Under the pieces are notes generated by a model, which had not been told where the DNA came from, made no database searches, and was given only the letters and a program-made list of their open reading frames with translations. 7,164 nt of DNA from Candidatus Nitrosopumilus sp. (GTDB lineage Archaea > Thermoproteota > Nitrososphaeria > Nitrososphaerales > Nitrosopumilaceae), in assembly GCA_018657375.1 (NCBI GenBank), contig JABHXI010000040.1, positions 1-7,164 of the forward strand, written 5' to 3'. Of the stretch, positions 1-5,811 are shown piece after piece; position 1 is the first letter of the stretch; each line of letters starts with the position of its first letter. The translations under genes and the position numbers were made by a program.

Positions 1-57
1 ACTTCGTCAGAATACTTGTATTTACAAAATTACTCTAATTTTCGTGCCTAATTTTTA

Positions 58-80
58 AGAATTAATTCTATTTTAAAAAA
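58..80 (+). promoter_or_regulatory. Putative promoter with adjacent palindrome, upstream of the cysteine-rich small protein
   Basis: A TATA-like box TTTTAAAAAA lies at 71-80, which would put the transcription start near 100 and give a leader of roughly 35-40 bases before the ATG at 139. Immediately upstream, 58-69 is a perfect 12-base palindrome (AGAATTAATTCT) that touches the box where the BRE and an operator could lie. A second imperfect dyad, GTTTG-TAA-CGAAC (93-105), sits near the predicted start. Promoter assignment is inferred from spacing and composition only, and in AT-rich DNA such boxes arise by chance. Confidence 0.33.
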
Positions 81-138
81 GAGTATTTCTCAGTTTGTAA
101 CGAACATTAGGGCGGAGTCTATTTTTTTAGAATAACAT

Positions 139-321
139 ATGGGTTCAATCATCAACTGTGAATGTGAAAAATGTAGTTGTAATGTGGAATTTGAGGCAAT
201 TGATGGAGAGGAATTACTTAATTTGATACAGCATGGCAGACTAACTCAAGAAAAATCAATATATCTCAAATCCAGAGCGGGTAGCAAGTTATGCAAGTCT
301 TGTTTTACGGATGAACATTAA
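139..321 (+). CDS. Small cysteine-rich metal-binding protein, bacterial metallothionein (SmtA)-like
   Basis: The 60-residue soluble protein has no signal peptide or membrane segment. Its N-terminus carries a dense Cys cluster CECEKCSC (C7, C9, C12, C14) followed by N-V, and its C-terminus has C52-x2-C55 with a final His60. The spacing C-x-C-x2-C-x-C-N-V, then a later C-x(2-3)-C and a nearby His, is the arrangement of bacterial metallothioneins of the SmtA type (Prokaryotic metallothionein family), which bind zinc in a Cys/His cluster. Unlike SmtA, the middle is longer (about 37 residues between C14 and C52, including a probable helix around residues 22-32), and the last Cys/His-rich tail of SmtA is missing, so fewer metal ions would be held. 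The likely role is zinc binding, buffering or sensing in the cytosol. A plain zinc-ribbon-like protein is the main alternative. It stands alone, with a terminator-like hairpin straight after the stop and nadE 84 bases downstream. Confidence 0.72.
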   Translation: MGSIINCECEKCSCNVEFEAIDGEELLNLIQHGRLTQEKSIYLKSRAGSKLCKSCFTDEH

Positions 322-346
322 GGCTAAATTATCATCAAATTTAGTC
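322..346 (+). terminator. Stem-loop directly after the cysteine-rich gene
   Basis: The inverted repeat GGCTAAATT (322-330) pairs with AATTTAGTC (338-346), giving nine base pairs including one G-U around a 7-base loop. It begins at the first base after the stop codon. A smaller hairpin ACCT-CAAA-AGGT (359-370), followed by a T-rich stretch (374-378), lies further on. Together they may mark the 3' end of the small transcript and separate it from nadE. Archaeal termination depends mainly on T-tracts, so the hairpin may instead be a 3'-end stabiliser. Confidence 0.35.
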
Positions 347-372
347 AAGTCATAATTTACCTCAAAAGGTCA

Positions 373-380
373 ATTTTTAT
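373..380 (+). promoter_or_regulatory. Possible TATA box for the nadE-cysS operon
   Basis: ATTTTTAT at 373-380 lies about 29 bases upstream of the TTG start at 406, which suits a leaderless or nearly leaderless transcript. A stronger-looking A/T box, TTTTTTAAAAA (390-400), is too close: it would place the transcription start inside the gene, after the only usable start codon. The assignment is tentative. Confidence 0.22.
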
Positions 381-405
381 TCCAAGTTATTTTTTAAAAA
401 TATTA

Positions 406-1197
406 TTGAATCAAGATATCATAAATAAAATAATTTCTCAAGATTATGCTTCAATTACAAATGGAATTGAAGAATTTATAGAAAATGAAATAAAAAAAAA
501 TAGCGCAAAAGGAATTATTTTAGGATTAAGCGGGGGCATAGATTCAGCAGTTTTGGCATATATCTGTAAAAGAAAATTAAAAGATAAAACACTTGCAATA
601 ATAATGCCCGACACTACAACAACTCCAAATAGTGAAACAGAAGACGCGTTAAAAATAATTTCATTGACAGGAGTTGAACATAAGCTAATTGACATTAAAC
701 CAATCGTGGACGAATATTCGATGTATTTGCAACCAAATGAAAAAGCAAAAGGAAATCTCAGGGCAAGAGTCAGAACAAACATACTATACTATTATGCAAA
801 TATTGAAAATTATTTGGTGCTAGGATCAAGTGATAAAAGTGAGCATCTAATAGGATATTTTACAAAATTTGGCGACGGCGCATCAGATTTAACGCCAATT
901 GTCTCACTATACAAATTACAAGTTAGAGAAATTGCAAAATATCTAGGAGTTCCAAAAAATATAATATTAAAAAAATCTAGCCCGCATCTTTGGAAAGATC
1001 ACGAGGCAGAAAAAGAATTAGGAATACAATACGAGGAAGTAGACTCTATACTTTATTGCTTATTTGAAAAAAAACTTACAGTGCAAGAAACATCTGAAAT
1101 TACAAAAATAGACAAAACAACAGTTGAAAAAATTTATGAATTAAACACAAACAGTGAACATAAAAGATTACTAGCTGCAAAGCCAGGAAGACAGTAA
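406..1197 (+). CDS. nadE: NH3-dependent NAD(+) synthetase
   Basis: Catalyses the last step of NAD synthesis: nicotinate adenine dinucleotide + ATP + ammonia to NAD + AMP + PPi, in the cytosol. The 263 residues form a single N-type ATP-pyrophosphatase domain. The PP-loop SGGIDS is at 42-47, MPD at 67-69 is followed by the flexible Thr-rich stretch, RARVRTNILYYYAN spans 119-132, and the family signature LGSSDKSEHLIGYFTKFGDG runs 139-158, with S-D in place of the more usual T-G-N before KSE. SSPHLW is at residues 195-200. There is no glutaminase (nitrilase) domain, so free ammonia is the expected nitrogen donor, which is apt for an ammonia oxidiser. The start is TTG at 406: no ATG or GTG occurs in frame nearby, and an ATG further in would remove the PP-loop. 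One base separates its stop from cysS, so the two are cotranscribed and probably translationally coupled. Confidence 0.95.
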   Translation: MNQDIINKIISQDYASITNGIEEFIENEIKKNSAKGIILGLSGGIDSAVLAYICKRKLKDKTLAIIMPDTTTTPNSETEDALKIISLTGVEHKLIDIKPIVDEYSMYLQPNEKAKGNLRARVRTNILYYYANIENYLVLGSSDKSEHLIGYFTKFGDGASDLTPIVSLYKLQVREIAKYLGVPKNIILKKSSPHLWKDHEAEKELGIQYEEVDSILYCLFEKKLTVQETSEITKIDKTTVEKIYELNTNSEHKRLLAAKPGRQ

Positions 1198-1198
1198 A

Positions 1199-2587
1199 AT
1201 GAATCTCCAGGACACGTTAACAACAGTTGAACAGAAATTAGACATTACAAAAAAAATTAAAATTTATCTCTGCGGAGTTACAGTGTATGATGAATCGCAC
1301 ATAGGACATGCTAGAACAATAATAGTTTTTGACGTATTAAGAAAATATCTAGAAAGTAAAAAAGTCGAAGTTGATTTTGTTCAAAATTTTACGGACGTAG
1401 ACGATAAAATCATAAATCGTGCCACTAAACAAAATGTTACTGCAGAAGAAATTAGTTCGAAATACATTGAGAATTATTTCAGAGATTTTGAGCAATTAAA
1501 TGTCAAACGTGCCACAAATTATCCAAAAGCCACAGAGCACATAGAAGACATCATAGAATTTATTAAAAAATTAATCGATAAAGAAATGGCATACGTTACA
1601 AAAAATGGAGTGTATTTTGCAGTTTCAAAATTTTCAGAGTATGGAAAACTTTCAAAAAAGAAAGTAGATGAACTGCAATCAGGATCAAGAATACAAATAG
1701 ATGAAGCAAAAAATGAGCCAGCAGATTTTGCAGTATGGAAATTTTCAGATGTCAATCCAACGTGGGATAGTCCATGGGGGAGGGGAAGACCAGGATGGCA
1801 CATTGAATGCTCAGTGATGAGCATAAAGTACCTTGGAGAAAGTTTCGATATCCATGGCGGTGGACGAGATTTAATTTTTCCCCATCATGAAAATGAAATT
1901 GCACAATCAGAAGCATGCACAAATTTACCCTTTGCAAAAATTTGGATGCACGTAGGAATGGTGACAATTAGTGGTGAAAAAATGTCAAAATCACTAGGAA
2001 ATACAAAATCAATCAAGCATGTTTTAGAAAATTGGGGTCCAAATGTAATTAGATTATTTTGTTTATCAGGGCATTATTCAAAAGTAATAGACTATTCTGA
2101 AGAAATGTTAAAAGAAAATCTCATAAAATGGAGACAAGTCGAAACCTGCTACTATGAATTGATTCATGCAGAAAGTGAAAATCATGAAAAAAACACTAAG
2201 GATATTGAAAAAATAGGCATAGAATTTGATAACTCGCTAGAATCTGATTTTAATACGCATTTAGCACTATCTGCATTTTTTCAATTAGTAAAAGAAACAA
2301 ACAGGTTGGCAGCAGAAGAAAAACTTACAAAAGAATTGGCACAAATAATTAAAAAAGAATTTGAAAGAATGACAAATATTTTAGGGTTAAACATTCCAGA
2401 AATGACTCAAGATAAAAAACACGAAATAGATAATTTGATCCAAAACAGAGAGAGGTTGCGAAAAGAAAAACAGTTCGAGGAGGCAGATAAAATTCGCGGA
2501 CAGCTGAATGAAATGAACATAGAATTAATCGATCATAAAGAAAGAACCATCTGGATGAAAAAGGAAAAAATACAATCAGAAAAATAA
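1199..2587 (+). CDS. cysS: Cysteine--tRNA ligase (CysRS)
   Basis: Class I aminoacyl-tRNA synthetase that charges tRNA-Cys with cysteine using ATP. Its length of 462 residues is close to the 461 of the E. coli enzyme. The HIGH motif is intact at 34-37 and KMSKS is at 261-265. The zinc ligands used to select the cysteine thiol are all in place: C25, C204, H229 and E233, with the same C204-to-H229 spacing of 25 as in E. coli (C209 to H234). Rossmann-fold landmarks include FTDVDDKII (residues 64-72) and GRPGWHIECS (196-205). The C-terminus is the helical anticodon-binding region ending in the typical Arg/Lys-rich stretch (R-x-R-L-R-K-E-K, about 417-425), with a conserved Trp near the end. The ATG at 1199 follows the nadE stop after one base, and the N-terminal length fits the family. 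Nothing suggests disruption. Confidence 0.97.
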   Translation: MNLQDTLTTVEQKLDITKKIKIYLCGVTVYDESHIGHARTIIVFDVLRKYLESKKVEVDFVQNFTDVDDKIINRATKQNVTAEEISSKYIENYFRDFEQLNVKRATNYPKATEHIEDIIEFIKKLIDKEMAYVTKNGVYFAVSKFSEYGKLSKKKVDELQSGSRIQIDEAKNEPADFAVWKFSDVNPTWDSPWGRGRPGWHIECSVMSIKYLGESFDIHGGGRDLIFPHHENEIAQSEACTNLPFAKIWMHVGMVTISGEKMSKSLGNTKSIKHVLENWGPNVIRLFCLSGHYSKVIDYSEEMLKENLIKWRQVETCYYELIHAESENHEKNTKDIEKIGIEFDNSLESDFNTHLALSAFFQLVKETNRLAAEEKLTKELAQIIKKEFERMTNILGLNIPEMTQDKKHEIDNLIQNRERLRKEKQFEEADKIRGQLNEMNIELIDHKERTIWMKKEKIQSEK

Positions 2588-2603
2588 AAAATACAAGCGT
2601 AAA

Positions 2604-2639
2604 AAAATTAGGTGAATCTAATTAGTTGTGTCTAATTTT
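2604..2639. terminator. Compound inverted repeat after cysS, possible terminator
   Basis: AAAATTAG (2604-2611) and CTAATTTT (2632-2639) are perfect inverse complements. Halfway between lies the palindrome CTAATTAG (2618-2625). The middle copy can pair with either outer copy: AATTAG 2606-2611 with CTAATT 2618-2623, or AATTAG 2620-2625 with CTAATT 2632-2637, each with a 6-base loop, so two hairpins exclude each other. It starts 17 bases after the cysS stop and ends in a short T-run, which suits a transcript end. A protein-binding site in front of the next gene is also possible. Confidence 0.35.
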
Positions 2640-2645
2640 AACAGC

Positions 2646-2654
2646 GTTTAATAG
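2646..2654 (+). promoter_or_regulatory. Putative TATA box for the small membrane protein
   Basis: GTTTAATAG at 2646-2654 is centred about 26 bases upstream of the ATG at 2676, the spacing expected for a leaderless archaeal transcript. No Shine-Dalgarno-like sequence is seen before the ATG. A similar sequence (GTTAATAG, 5860-5867) lies a similar distance in front of nreA. Confidence 0.33.
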
Positions 2655-2675
2655 AATTAAAGAATAAAACAGTGT

Positions 2676-2954
2676 ATGAATCCGTGGACTAAGTTTTGGA
2701 ATTGGTATGAAAATAAAATACTAGGAAGCATTGTTATAATTGCAATAATACAATTTATTCAAATACCACATATGGTGTGGAATGCAGACATAATGCTTGA
2801 AGCAGGAATCATTTCAAGAGTTCATCCAATAATCGATTGGTTCCTATACGGTGTAGACTTGATTGAAATTATTTCAATTATCAACGTAGGTATGATCATG
2901 TTCAGTTTAATCAAGAAAAGACGAGCAGATAAAAAACAGGCAAAAACTAGTTAA
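2676..2954 (+). CDS. Small membrane protein, two predicted helices, unknown function
   Basis: I do not recognise a named family. The 92-residue protein begins with an aromatic-rich amphipathic stretch (W4, F7, W8, W10, Y11), then a hydrophobic helix at about 16-35 that contains IPHMVW (30-35), a short loop (about 36-54), a second hydrophobic segment at about 56-79 interrupted by D61 and E64, and a strongly basic tail (residues 80-90, KKRRADKK). By the positive-inside rule the tail is cytoplasmic, and with two helices the N-terminus would be cytoplasmic too. The acidic pair D61/E64 inside a helix is unusual and could be functional. The coding sequence has the same base composition as its neighbours. 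It has its own putative promoter after the cysS repeats, and its stop codon overlaps that of the convergent mechanosensitive channel gene. A role in membrane stress alongside that channel is only a positional guess. Confidence 0.75.
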   Translation: MNPWTKFWNWYENKILGSIVIIAIIQFIQIPHMVWNADIMLEAGIISRVHPIIDWFLYGVDLIEIISIINVGMIMFSLIKKRRADKKQAKTS

Positions 2955-3775
2955 TCTTTTCCAGACCAAATTACTCTTTGTGGGAAAGGAATTTCAATTG
3001 AAGCATTGTCAAGAGCCCGCTTAAGCGTAGCAAGAAGAATAGGCTGAGCTTGACTCCAATCATCTTTAGGGTACCAAACAAACACATGAATATTTACGCT
3101 AGAGTCGCCTAACTCATCAATTCGAAATTCAGGTTCAGGGATTTGAAGTACAAAAGGCATTGTTTGTAAAATCTCGTTTTTCATAACTAAAATTGCATTT
3201 TCTATATCGGAGTGATATGAAATTCCCACTACAGCATCAGCACGTCTAACAGTAGATAAAGTGAGGGAACGAATGTTGGATGTAAAGAATTTGTCATTAG
3301 GAATCCTAGTAACAGTACCATCAAATCTCCTAACTTTACTGGAAAAGGTTCCAATGTCTAAAAGGGTTCCAGAAATCCCCATATCAGGAAGATCAATGGT
3401 ATCCCCATGTTTTGCAGGTTTTTCAACAATCAAGAAAAGACCAGATATCAAATTGGAGACAACAGATTGAGTTGCAAATCCAATAACCACTGCAAATATT
3501 CCACCTGCAACCATAATTCCAGACAAATCAATCCCCTGACTAGAAGTAAATCCTAAAAATGAAACTATCAAAATTCCAAAATAAATCAATTTACTAATAT
3601 TCTGAGCAGTGTCTTTGGGTAATGACGGTGCATAGTATTTGTGAAACAACAATTTTGCAATTTTTGCGGTGATTATCCCACCGGCCATAATAATACCACC
3701 AATTAGCAACGAAAGAACAGTTAATTCTCCAACAAGCTGCATTTCAGATAAACTCTGAAGTAATTCCAACACCAT
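2951..3775 (-). CDS. MscS-family small-conductance mechanosensitive ion channel
   Basis: Tension-gated channel that releases solutes after hypo-osmotic shock, located in the cytoplasmic membrane. The 274 residues are close to the E. coli MscS length (286). Three membrane helices are visible: TM1 about 17-40, TM2 about 62-79, and the pore-lining TM3 about 84-117, rich in Gly/Ala (AGGIFAVVIGFATQ, 90-103) and running into SNLISGLFLIVEKP (107-120), the family hallmark. The beta domain follows with GDTIDL (124-129), the IPN motif at 158-160 and the alpha/beta vestibule, which ends in EIPFPQRVIW (261-270). Its ATG overlaps the last base of the DUF432 stop codon (TAATG), implying coupled translation. 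Its stop codon shares TTAA with the convergent membrane-protein gene, so its transcript must run into the antisense of that gene or end inside it. Confidence 0.95.
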   Translation of the reverse strand: MVLELLQSLSEMQLVGELTVLSLLIGGIIMAGGIITAKIAKLLFHKYYAPSLPKDTAQNISKLIYFGILIVSFLGFTSSQGIDLSGIMVAGGIFAVVIGFATQSVVSNLISGLFLIVEKPAKHGDTIDLPDMGISGTLLDIGTFSSKVRRFDGTVTRIPNDKFFTSNIRSLTLSTVRRADAVVGISYHSDIENAILVMKNEILQTMPFVLQIPEPEFRIDELGDSSVNIHVFVWYPKDDWSQAQPILLATLKRALDNASIEIPFPQRVIWSGKD

Positions 3776-4539
3776 TATTCCAAGGTCATCTCCATATGGT
3801 GAACACTGTCAATTGATTTATCCCAAATAGAAGCTAAGGCCCACTCAGTATCCACAGGAGTTGGTTTTACCTCAGCAATATTTACAGCTGCACGTTTTTT
3901 CATAGTTATTTTTATTCCATCAATAATAGATTTAGAATTATTGTAGTACAGATTATTATCAGTTATAGGGAAAATCACTTTACTGATAGTTTGTGCAAAG
4001 GAGAGAGTGTTTTCGATAACAATATGCATCACTCCGTTCACATAAGAAACAGAGTCATCGTAATCAGTAGCTAATGACACTTCGGCATATTTACATAATG
4101 TTCCAGTGTCTGGAGAACCGTATAGACTAAACCTAGAATTCAAAGGATTGCAGGTCACCCAATCAAGAGGTTCATGGTTGTCGTCATAGATTAAAAATAT
4201 TCCAATTTCAATAGGACAGTGAACAAAAATACTTGCAGCTGAATTTTCACCAAGGTGAATTTCTTTATCAAGTTTTAAAAAAACATAGTTTGTTCTTTTT
4301 GCAGGGTGGTTAAGAGGTTGGATAGGAACCAATTCAATTTTAACGTCATTTGATTCTGTAGGAATAATTTTTTCAATTATTTCTCCTTCAGAATTTTCTC
4401 TAAAATATGAAAAAGCATTGCCACTTATTCTTTGAAATTTAATCAAAGTATTTGGAAGCAATAATTCAAGATTGTCGCTTAAATCATAAATTCCATAATT
4501 TGAAAAAGTTATTTCAGAAGCATCGCTCATTGTTTTCAT
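3775..4539 (-). CDS. DUF432 family protein, partner gene of the MscS channel
   Basis: The 254-residue protein has no signal peptide or membrane helix, so it is presumably cytosolic and mostly beta-strand. I assign it to DUF432, an archaeal family of unknown function, from YGIYDL (15-20), the central PIEIGIFL (109-116) and the S-R-F-S-L-Y-G-S-P-D-T-G-T-L-C-K-Y stretch (135-151), which matches the family's characteristic L-Y-G-x-P-x-x-G-x-x-C-K/R-Y block as I remember it. Its stop overlaps the start of the MscS gene by one base, so the two proteins are likely made in fixed ratio and may interact; a regulator or accessory of the channel is the simplest inference. The start at 4539 is the longest option; an in-frame ATG at 4530 (MSDASE) is equally possible. 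Confidence 0.85.
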   Translation of the reverse strand: MKTMSDASEITFSNYGIYDLSDNLELLLPNTLIKFQRISGNAFSYFRENSEGEIIEKIIPTESNDVKIELVPIQPLNHPAKRTNYVFLKLDKEIHLGENSAASIFVHCPIEIGIFLIYDDNHEPLDWVTCNPLNSRFSLYGSPDTGTLCKYAEVSLATDYDDSVSYVNGVMHIVIENTLSFAQTISKVIFPITDNNLYYNNSKSIIDGIKITMKKRAAVNIAEVKPTPVDTEWALASIWDKSIDSVHHMEMTLE

Positions 4540-4565
4540 TTTATTATTGTTAAATCGACAATTTG

Positions 4566-4572
4566 CTTTATG
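4566..4572 (-). promoter_or_regulatory. Weak candidate TATA box for the DUF432-MscS operon
   Basis: On the minus strand CATAAAG (4572-4566) is centred about 30 bases before the ATG at 4539, which would give a nearly leaderless transcript. It is flanked by the inverted repeat GACAAT (4557-4562) and ATTGTC (4585-4590), a possible operator pair. Support is spacing only. The operon could also be read through from the genes upstream, which lie on the same strand. Confidence 0.22.
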
Positions 4573-4627
4573 TTAGCAACTTTCATTGTCAATGTAATTA
4601 GTAATCATAGACAAGAAATGAGCACAA

Positions 4628-4828
4628 TTAACTTCTAGTTCTCTTTTTTATAGTTGCAATTTTCTTAGATGACCTAGATTCCTTTGTTTTTGAAGTTGAT
4701 TTGGCAACCTTGCCCTCAACTTTTGTACTTTTTCCGCTTCTTCTAGCGGCGCGAGATTGTTCTGCCCTTACAATTTGTTCTTTCTTTGCCTTTTCTTTTT
4801 CTTTTTCAGTTAGTTTTGCTCGAACCAT
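4628..4828 (-). CDS. Very basic Lys/Arg/Ser-rich small protein, unknown function
   Basis: I do not recognise the family. The 66 residues hold 16 Lys, 8 Arg, 7 Glu and no Asp, Cys, Trp, Phe or Tyr, for a net charge near +17. The N-terminal half (about 5-30) is Lys/Glu/Ala/Arg-rich and probably forms a charged helix. The C-terminal half (31-66) is Lys/Ser/Thr-rich, low in complexity and probably disordered, like linker-histone or ribosomal-protein tails. Binding to nucleic acid (chromatin or ribosome) is the likely role, inferred from composition alone. It lies in line with its minus-strand neighbours, 37 bases after the BtuF-like gene and 88 bases before the DUF432 gene. No competing long reading frame covers the same stretch, which supports it being real. 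Low complexity makes homology searches unreliable here. Confidence 0.65.
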   Translation of the reverse strand: MVRAKLTEKEKEKAKKEQIVRAEQSRAARRSGKSTKVEGKVAKSTSKTKESRSSKKIATIKKRTRS

Positions 4829-4850
4829 ACAAAGTGGTTATATTTTATCA

Positions 4851-4859
4851 TAAATAAAG
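4851..4859 (-). promoter_or_regulatory. Candidate TATA box for the basic small protein
   Basis: On the minus strand CTTTATTTA (4859-4851) is centred about 27 bases before the ATG at 4828, a leaderless spacing. The whole 37-base gap is A/T-rich, so the box is not distinctive. The T-rich strand could equally serve as terminator for the BtuF-like gene upstream. Confidence 0.23.
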
Positions 4860-4865
4860 AAATTT

Positions 4866-5789
4866 TTAAGAAATATGGGAAAAAGAACCCTCAGAGACAA
4901 CTAAATCACCAAATTTGTCAGGTTGTATGATTTTAGCCAAAATTTCCAACCCATCAACGGTGCGAATACTGGGTTTGCTAAAAAAAGAATTTGCATCAAC
5001 GGCAAAAATTTGTTTATTTTTTACAGCATTTAGAGAATTCCAATCAGAATTCTCCCTCAAAATTGCATCGTATTCAGACACAGTACGTAAAGTATCAAAA
5101 CCGCAGGGCATAAAAATAATCACGTCAGGATCAGAGTCCACAATTTCATTCATAGTCATACGTCGAGAATGTTCACCAGATTTACTGATTAAATTAATCC
5201 CTCCTGCAGATTCAACCATTTGAGGAATCCAGTGACCTGCAGTAAAAAATGGTTCAACCCATTCTATTGCAAGCACTTTAACTGATGTTTTGTTTTTTGA
5301 ATTTTCTATATTTTGAATTCGTTTTTTTAAGGAATTTACAATCTCTAAAGCTTTTTGGTTCTTGTCCAAAATTTTTCCCAGTGTTGTAACGGATTGCATT
5401 ATTTCATCCAAGTTATGAGGATCCATGGAATACAGTTCAGGTTTTTTTGGAAGAATGTCTAGTGCATTTTTAACTTGTGCGGTATAAGCTGCACACACCT
5501 CGCAAGTTTCCTGAGAAATAATTAAATCAGGATTTGCATTTTTAAGATTTTTTTCATTTAAAGTAAAAATATCTTTTCCGTCACGTAACAGAGTACATGT
5601 AACGGTGTTTATTTCATTACTTGTTAATTCATCAGAATTTATCACGGAGGAAATTACTTGAGGTTTCAATTTTGCAGAGTCAGGATATTTACATTCATGA
5701 GTAACTCCAAACAGTTTATCTTCCACACCAAACTCATAAAGTAACTCAGTGGCACTAGGTAGAAATGAAACAATTCTATCCACGGCCAT
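4866..5789 (-). CDS. Cytosolic cobalamin/siderophore-binding-like protein (BtuF/TroA fold)
   Basis: Similar to substrate-binding proteins of iron-siderophore and cobalamin ABC importers (COG0614, BtuF-like), 307 residues. Visible landmarks: RIVSFLPSATELLYEFG (5-21) as the first strand-helix, HECKYP (31-36), PDLIISQETCEVCA (87-100), the backbone helix about 126-163 linking two lobes, AGHWIPQMVESAGG (184-197), and DPDVIIFMPCGFD (220-232). HEC at 31-33, C96-x2-C99, the AGHW motif and PCGF mark a subfamily that, as I recall, is often annotated 'cobalamin-binding protein' in archaea and cyanobacteria. The first strand starts at residue 5, so there is no room for a signal peptide or lipobox, and no permease or ATPase gene is adjacent. 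Export as a classical transporter component is therefore unlikely; an intracellular corrinoid, heme or metal-binding role is inferred. It is divergent from nreA. Confidence 0.82.
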   Translation of the reverse strand: MAVDRIVSFLPSATELLYEFGVEDKLFGVTHECKYPDSAKLKPQVISSVINSDELTSNEINTVTCTLLRDGKDIFTLNEKNLKNANPDLIISQETCEVCAAYTAQVKNALDILPKKPELYSMDPHNLDEIMQSVTTLGKILDKNQKALEIVNSLKKRIQNIENSKNKTSVKVLAIEWVEPFFTAGHWIPQMVESAGGINLISKSGEHSRRMTMNEIVDSDPDVIIFMPCGFDTLRTVSEYDAILRENSDWNSLNAVKNKQIFAVDANSFFSKPSIRTVDGLEILAKIIQPDKFGDLVVSEGSFSHIS

Positions 5790-5811
5790 GTTTAAAGATA
5801 GACGTTACAAA

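Noticed and set aside
1..51. Open frame on + from the left edge ending in TAA at 49-51, as the tail of an upstream gene
   Set aside because: Sixteen open codons in AT-rich DNA are unremarkable, a second frame is open almost as far, and the residues show no recognisable pattern.
108..128. GGCGGAG (111-117) as a Shine-Dalgarno site, or the T-run 122-128 as a terminator
   Set aside because: The purine-rich stretch is about 22 bases from the ATG, too far for a ribosome site. The T-run lies between the putative promoter and the gene, so a terminator there would block it unless it belongs to an upstream transcript.
444..782. 112-codon minus-strand open frame inside nadE
   Set aside because: It is the antisense of a clearly conserved enzyme, has a low-complexity hydrophobic translation and no family features.
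1519..1967. Minus-strand open frames inside cysS
   Set aside because: They are antisense to the catalytic core and zinc-site region of CysRS; neither shows motifs or a promoter.
2588..2675. A small RNA gene or tRNA between cysS and the membrane protein gene
   Set aside because: The repeats do not fold into a cloverleaf, there is no T-loop GTTC motif, and 88 AT-rich bases leave little room. A terminator or operator explains the dyads.
3261..3470. Plus-strand open frame inside the MscS gene
   Set aside because: Antisense of the MscS beta domain and TM3; the composition follows from the opposite strand.
4915..5223. 102-codon plus-strand open frame inside the BtuF-like gene
   Set aside because: Antisense shadow of conserved motifs such as PCGF and AGHW; no independent support.
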